Positions 59,959 through 64,000 of a stretch of 64,000 nucleotides of DNA are shown here, piece by piece. A program made the position numbers and the translations under genes. The DNA is from Streptomyces parvus (GTDB lineage Bacteria; Actinomycetota; Actinomycetes; Streptomycetales; Streptomycetaceae). Every line of letters begins with the position of its first letter. Within the stretch, counting starts at the first letter, position 1. Location: positions 248,001 through 312,000 of the forward strand of contig NZ_BMRY01000005.1 in NCBI RefSeq assembly GCF_014648875.1, given 5' to 3'. The notes under the pieces are model-generated. The model saw only the letters and a list, made by a program, of their open reading frames with translations, did not search any database and was not told where the DNA came from.

Positions 59959-60183
59959 TCAGATGTGGTGGGGCGGCTTCTCGTCCAGGAAGCGCGCGAG
60001 GTCCGCGGCGCTGTTGCCTGCCGGAGGCCGCTCACCCCACCCCTGGTCCGTATCGTCCGCGGACTGCCGGTCCAGCGGATCGTCGAAGATCAGAACCGGT
60101 TTGGGCTTCGGTTCCCGGTGCGGCTGCTCCTGTGGCTGCTGCTGCTTCGCATCACGCGGGCTGGGGGCGGGGGCGGCGCTCAT
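59959..60183 (-). CDS. Small hydrophilic protein of unknown function
   Basis: A 74-residue protein rich in Pro, Gln, Asp and Lys with no hydrophobic segment; core PVLIFDDPLDRQ. No family recognised. Codon use is genome-like. It is convergent with mscL. Confidence 0.5.
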   Translation of the reverse strand: MSAAPAPSPRDAKQQQPQEQPHREPKPKPVLIFDDPLDRQSADDTDQGWGERPPAGNSAADLARFLDEKPPHHI

Positions 60184-60195
60184 GTCTCCAGGGTA

Positions 60196-60225
60196 CGGCG
60201 GCTCACCACGGGGGGTGAGCCGCCG
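60196..60225 (-). terminator. Terminator hairpin of the oxidoreductase operon
   Basis: 12-bp arms cggcggctcacc and its complement lie downstream of the stop at 60245. Confidence 0.75.
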
Positions 60226-60244
60226 CGGGGCCGGGCGGCGGGCG

Positions 60245-60640
60245 TCAGCGGTCCTTCGGGTCGACGAGCCACAGGCCGAGCACGACGAGGAACGACAGGC
60301 AGAGGAAACCGGCCCCCCACCAGGCCGTGCCGGTATTGCCCTCCATCCACTCGTCGATCAGGATCGTCAGCCCCCAGAGCTGGCCGATGACGACGGACAT
60401 GGCCAGGGCGAGGCGGGCGGTCAGCTTCGAGGAGCGCTCGGGGTTCTGGTCGGTGCCCGCGCCGGGTCCGGGGCCGGTGTGCCGGACGCGGGGGTCCCCG
60501 TATCCGCTGGTGGGGCGGATCTGCGGGTACCGCTCGTGGACGGGCCGGTTCAGCTCGGGGTCGGCGCTGCCGGGGTGGTAGGCGGGGTAGTGGCTGCCCG
60601 GGGGCGGCAGCGGCTGCTCGGGGTGCGGGGTGTCGCTCAT
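60245..60640 (-). CDS. Small two-span membrane protein of the oxidoreductase operon
   Basis: A 131-residue protein: Pro/His/Gly-rich N-terminal half, then two hydrophobic spans (about 75-93 and 106-126) ending DPKDR. Family unknown. Its ATG overlaps the stop of the Rieske protein upstream, so it is coupled to it and may anchor the complex (inference). Confidence 0.6.
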   Translation of the reverse strand: MSDTPHPEQPLPPPGSHYPAYHPGSADPELNRPVHERYPQIRPTSGYGDPRVRHTGPGPGAGTDQNPERSSKLTARLALAMSVVIGQLWGLTILIDEWMEGNTGTAWWGAGFLCLSFLVVLGLWLVDPKDR

Positions 60641-61410
60641 GCCCGCCCGCCCGGGTTCTCGACGGTGGCGGACGTGGCACCGGTGGTCCGGGGTGCGCCG
60701 CCGGTCCGGGGTGCGGGCCGTTCACCGGTGGTCCGGTTCCGGGTGCGTAGCCCGGCGGCCCGGGGCGGGGACTCGGCTCCACCGTCGATGCCCGGGCAGC
60801 CGATACGGGCGGCGAGTTCGGGGCGTTCGCCGCCGAGCTGGCGGCAGAGGCCCTCCTCGATGCTCTCGCCGGACCGGGTGGTCCCCACGGCCCAGACGCT
60901 TCCGTCGTCCTGCTCGATGACCACGACCTTGGGCAGCCCGCGCGGCGGCGGGCCCGCGGTGACCTCTCCGGACCGGGCGTCGAAGACTCCCTCGTGGCAC
61001 GGACAGTACAGCTCGCCCTCGGTGCCCCGGTCCTTGCGCCAGAGCACGGCGCAGGCGAGGTGGGTACAGACGGCGGAGTAGCCGACAAGGGTGCCGTCGT
61101 CGAGACGGACGGCGACGGCCCGGTCCTCCTCTCCGGGGTAGCGGAAGGCGATCGATTCGCCGGGCAGCAGCCCGCCGGCGATGCGCTTCGGCTCGGGGGC
61201 CTTGCCGTCCTCGCCGTCACCGTGGCGGTGGAGGATGCCCGCGGCCACGCCGATACCGCCGACGGCGAGTCCGCCGGAGACGGTAGTGACGATCCGGAGG
61301 TAGTCCCGCCGGGTGGTGAGGGAGTCGGCGGCGATCCGATCCTGGAGCGCCTCGCGCGGGTCTCCCCCGGCGGGGTGCTCGCCGCCCGGCTGCTGGTCGG
61401 TGACGCTCAT
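60637..61410 (-). CDS. Rieske [2Fe-2S] iron-sulphur protein
   Basis: A 257-residue protein. TTRRDYLRI with a following hydrophobic stretch (about 31-58) resembles a twin-arginine signal/anchor. The Rieske ligands are CTHLAC (about 115) and CPCHEGVF (about 135). The C-terminal 60 residues are low-complexity. It likely passes electrons to or from the molybdopterin enzyme encoded upstream. ATG overlaps the ferredoxin stop. Confidence 0.88.
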   Translation of the reverse strand: MSVTDQQPGGEHPAGGDPREALQDRIAADSLTTRRDYLRIVTTVSGGLAVGGIGVAAGILHRHGDGEDGKAPEPKRIAGGLLPGESIAFRYPGEEDRAVAVRLDDGTLVGYSAVCTHLACAVLWRKDRGTEGELYCPCHEGVFDARSGEVTAGPPPRGLPKVVVIEQDDGSVWAVGTTRSGESIEEGLCRQLGGERPELAARIGCPGIDGGAESPPRAAGLRTRNRTTGERPAPRTGGAPRTTGATSATVENPGGRA

Positions 61411-62006
61411 CGGCGGACGTCCTTCCCGTTGATCTCGACGACGGGAAGACCGCCGGGCACCGGCCACTGGACCCGTTCGGCGGGGACGACCATGGCCACA
61501 CCGGTGCGGACCTCCGTCTCGCCGAAGACGAAGGTGTCGGCGACCTGGACGCCGGGGCGCTCCGCCTGGAGCTCCTCGACGGTGCCGTAGAAGAGCGCTC
61601 CGGTCGGGCAGACGGTGGCGCACATGGGGGCGAGGCCGTAGGCGGTGCGGTCGTAGCAGAGGTTGCACTTCATCTGCAGCTTCGCCTGGAGGTCGATCTT
61701 CGGTACGCCGAAGGGGCAGGCGTTGACGCAGTTGGAGCAGCCGATGCAGCGGGTGGTGTCGGCCTGCTGCACCACACCGTCCGCGGTCACCAGGATCGCG
61801 TCGGCGGGACAGACCTCGGCGCACGGGGCGACCGGGTCCTCGCAGTGCATGCAGACGGTCGGAAGGGAGGCGACGGACTGGCCCTCGTCGGTGTAGTCGA
61901 GGTGGATCATCGATTTGCCGCGGTGCGAGTCGCATTCGCGGCAGGCGGAGACACAGGCCTGGCAGCCGATGCAGCGCCCCGGGTCGATGAAGATCGTTCT
62001 GCCCAT
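61407..62006 (-). CDS. Four-cluster 4Fe-4S ferredoxin subunit (FdhB/HycB-like)
   Basis: A 199-residue protein with sets of Cys for several 4Fe-4S clusters: CIGCQACVSACRECD, CMHCEDPVAPCAEVCP, CIGCSNCVNACPFG and CNLCYDR with CATVCP. This is the electron-transfer subunit pattern of molybdopterin oxidoreductases. It starts 8 bases after the catalytic subunit stop, in the same operon. Confidence 0.9.
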   Translation of the reverse strand: MGRTIFIDPGRCIGCQACVSACRECDSHRGKSMIHLDYTDEGQSVASLPTVCMHCEDPVAPCAEVCPADAILVTADGVVQQADTTRCIGCSNCVNACPFGVPKIDLQAKLQMKCNLCYDRTAYGLAPMCATVCPTGALFYGTVEELQAERPGVQVADTFVFGETEVRTGVAMVVPAERVQWPVPGGLPVVEINGKDVRR

Positions 62007-62014
62007 CACGGGCC

Positions 62015-64000
62015 TCAGCTCCTCTCCGAGGTGCCACGGCCCTGCGGGGCCGTGGGAGGCAGCGGGTCGGTTCGGGAGACCTGGGTCTCCGGGTAGGCGA
62101 CATGGCCGGGGGCGACCGGCGGGGCGGGGACCTCGTCGATCCGCTCGGCGTGCTCGATGCGGCAGGCGCACACCTTGTACTCGGGGATCTTGGAGCGGGG
62201 GTCGAGGGCGTCGATGGTGAGGGCGTTGGCCGCGGTGGGGACGGGCCAGTGGTACGGGACGAACACGGTGTCGGGGCGGATCGCCTCGGTGACCAGGGCG
62301 GGGAAGACCTCGCTGCCGCGCCGGGTGACGACGCGGACGGGTTCGCCGTTGCGGAAGCCGTGGGAGGGGTGGATCTCGGCCCAGGGGCGCGGGGTCTGTT
62401 CGACGAGGGCGCCGAGCCTGCGGGTCTGGTTGCCGGAGAGGAAGTGGGCGACGGTGCGGCCGGTGGTGAGGGACATGGGGTGCTCGTCGTCGTACGGGTC
62501 CATCGGCGGGTGCCACTCGACGACCTGGAGGTGGATCCTGCCGTCGGGGTGGTAGGTCTTCCCGTCCTCGAAGAGCCGGGGGGTGCCGGGGTGGTCGGTG
62601 GCGGGACAGGGCCAGGCGATGCCGCCGGTCTCCTCCAGCCGTTCGTAGGTGATGCCGTAGTAGTCGTTGACGGTTCCGGCGGAGGCGATGCGCAGCTCGT
62701 CGAAGACCGACCGGGAGTCGGGGAAGTCGAACTTGTCGCCCGCGCCGAGGCGGCGGGCGAGTTCGCAGATCACCCAGGTGTCGGTCCGGACGCCTGGCGG
62801 CGGGTCCTGGGCCTTGTTGTGCTTGACCACGCGGGCTTCCGCGTTGGCCATCACTCCTTCGTCCTCGGCCCAGGTGGTGACGGGGAAGACGACATGGGCG
62901 TTGGCAGCGGTCTCGGAGAGGAAGAAGTCGAATTGGGCGTGGAACTCGGTGGTGTCGTACCCCTCCTTGACCACCCGGTAGTTGGGCAGGGAGACGAAGG
63001 GGTTGTTGCAGATGCCGATCAGACCGCGGATCTCGCGGCGCTGCATCTGCCAGACCATTTCCATCATGGAGGTGCCGGCGGGCGGGAGTTCGGACTCCTC
63101 GATGCCCCAGATCTCGCAGATCTGGCGACGGTGTTCCTCGTTCATGATGGAGCGTCCGCCGGGGAGGAGGTCGGACTTCTGGCCGTGCTCGCGGCCGCCC
63201 TGCCCGTTGCCCTGGCCGGTGATGGTGCCGTAGCCGGCGCCGGGCTTGCCGATGTGGCCGGTGGCGGTGCAGAGGTTGATCACGGAGAGGCAGTTCTCGA
63301 CGCCCTGCGAGTGGTGTTCGATGCCCCGGGCGTGCCAGGCCATGGCCTTGGGGGCGCGGGCGAAGGCCCGGGCGACCTGGACGATCTGCTCGGCGGGGAT
63401 GCCGCAGATCGCGGCGGCGCGGGAGGGCGGGTACTCGGCGGCCTTGGCCTTCAGCTCCTGCCACCCGGTGGCGTGGTCGGCGAGGAAGTTCTCGTCGGTG
63501 AGCCCTTCCTCGATGACGACGTTCAGGACGGAGGTGAAGAAGGCGGAGTCGGTGCCGGGTTTGAGGGCGACGTGGATGTCGGCGGTCCGGGCGATGGCGG
63601 TCTCGCGCGGGTCGACGACGATGAGGGTCGCGCCGCGGTCCCGGGCTCCCCAGACGTACTGGGTCATCACGGGGAAGCACTCGCCGACGTTGGACCCTGC
63701 GATGAGGAGGCAGTCGGTGAGGAGGATGTCGGAGAAGGGGTTGCCGGCCCGGTCGATGCCGAAGGCCAGCTTGTTGGCGCCCGCGGCGCTGACCATGCAG
63801 AGGCGGCCGTTGTAGTCGACGTGCCGGGACTTGAGTGCTACCCGGGCGAACTTGCCCACCAGATAGGTCTTCTCGGAGAAGAGGCTGGCCCCGCCGAGGA
63901 GGCCGAAGGCGTCGTTGCCGTACGCCTGCTGGATGCGCCTGATCTCGGAGACGGTGAAGTCGAGCGCCTCCTCCCAGGAGACCTCGCGGAACTCCTCGTC
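62015..64000 (-). CDS. Molybdopterin oxidoreductase catalytic subunit (formate dehydrogenase/nitrate reductase-like), partial
   Basis: The visible 661 residues lack the N-terminus, which lies past the right edge. NGRLCMVSAAG holds the likely Mo-ligand Cys. LLIAGSNVGECFPVM, WHARGIEHHSQG, GKPGAGYGTITGQGNGQGGREHG and the C-terminal LTTGRTVAHFLSGNQTRRL are DMSO-reductase-superfamily features. Sequence alone does not separate formate dehydrogenase from an assimilatory nitrate-type enzyme. With its ferredoxin, Rieske and membrane neighbours it looks like a four-gene redox complex. Confidence 0.88.
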   Translation of the reverse strand, partial: DEEFREVSWEEALDFTVSEIRRIQQAYGNDAFGLLGGASLFSEKTYLVGKFARVALKSRHVDYNGRLCMVSAAGANKLAFGIDRAGNPFSDILLTDCLLIAGSNVGECFPVMTQYVWGARDRGATLIVVDPRETAIARTADIHVALKPGTDSAFFTSVLNVVIEEGLTDENFLADHATGWQELKAKAAEYPPSRAAAICGIPAEQIVQVARAFARAPKAMAWHARGIEHHSQGVENCLSVINLCTATGHIGKPGAGYGTITGQGNGQGGREHGQKSDLLPGGRSIMNEEHRRQICEIWGIEESELPPAGTSMMEMVWQMQRREIRGLIGICNNPFVSLPNYRVVKEGYDTTEFHAQFDFFLSETAANAHVVFPVTTWAEDEGVMANAEARVVKHNKAQDPPPGVRTDTWVICELARRLGAGDKFDFPDSRSVFDELRIASAGTVNDYYGITYERLEETGGIAWPCPATDHPGTPRLFEDGKTYHPDGRIHLQVVEWHPPMDPYDDEHPMSLTTGRTVAHFLSGNQTRRLGALVEQTPRPWAEIHPSHGFRNGEPVRVVTRRGSEVFPALVTEAIRPDTVFVPYHWPVPTAANALTIDALDPRSKIPEYKVCACRIEHAERIDEVPAPPVAPGHVAYPETQVSRTDPLPPTAPQGRGTSERS

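Overview
The window is a high-GC actinobacterial chromosome segment, almost certainly Streptomyces. Evidence: strong G/C bias at third codon positions, frequent GTG starts, an SsgA-like sporulation protein, the divisome gene sepX in its conserved galU-moeA-moaC-(mogA)-rimJ-sepX neighbourhood, an FmdB/mtnP/mscL block, tricorn-type protease, DDAH-ornithine aminotransferase pair and a T7SS-type WXG100 locus. No rRNA, CRISPR array, insertion sequence or replication origin was seen. One tRNA (Ala, CGC) is present.

Layout. 1-1.6 kb: partial nickel/cobalt ECF transporter gene (minus) with a Nur-like box, then an SsgA-like gene (plus). 1.7-9.8 kb: a tightly overlapping seven-gene minus-strand operon that looks like a small unrecognised biosynthetic cluster: P450, UbiA prenyltransferase, UbiE-like methyltransferase, stand-alone NRPS adenylation-carrier didomain, type II thioesterase, second P450 and a DUF711 protein. 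10.2-13.3 kb: MMPL exporter with its TetR repressor and two operator-like palindromes. 13.4-18 kb: tricorn protease and a Rieske oxygenase. 18.2-22.8 kb: a Baeyer-Villiger monooxygenase, hydrolase and short-chain dehydrogenase operon opposite a MerR regulator. 22.9-26.3 kb: exonuclease III, two GNATs and a sigma factor fused through a membrane span to a CAP domain.

26.5-36 kb is accessory and conflict-like: an XRE regulator with a repeat-bearing N-terminus, a streptogrisin-type secreted protease, a small membrane protein followed by a STAND-like NTPase with which it shares a Gly/Ala/Asn motif, and a polymorphic toxin locus. The toxin locus has two WXG100-type proteins, a RNase A-type toxin (apparently split by a frameshift), an immunity candidate, then a displaced toxin fragment with a second immunity gene. 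A decayed gene follows. 36-44 kb: secreted lipase, rocD-DDAH-Lrp, M23 peptidase, and a PAS/GAF/SpoIIE phosphatase with an AraC-type remnant in front of it.

44.4-64 kb is mostly core genome: tRNA-Ala, sepX, rimJ-type acetyltransferase, three molybdenum cofactor genes, galU, 5-formyl-THF cyclo-ligase, a penicillin-acylase-like hydrolase with a triplicated 3' end, a cation/proton antiporter that appears to start with CTG, an MFS exporter, FmdB, mtnP, a SAF-domain protein, mscL and a molybdopterin oxidoreductase/ferredoxin/Rieske operon running off the right edge. The Mo-cofactor genes could supply this oxidoreductase, although they lie in a separate operon.
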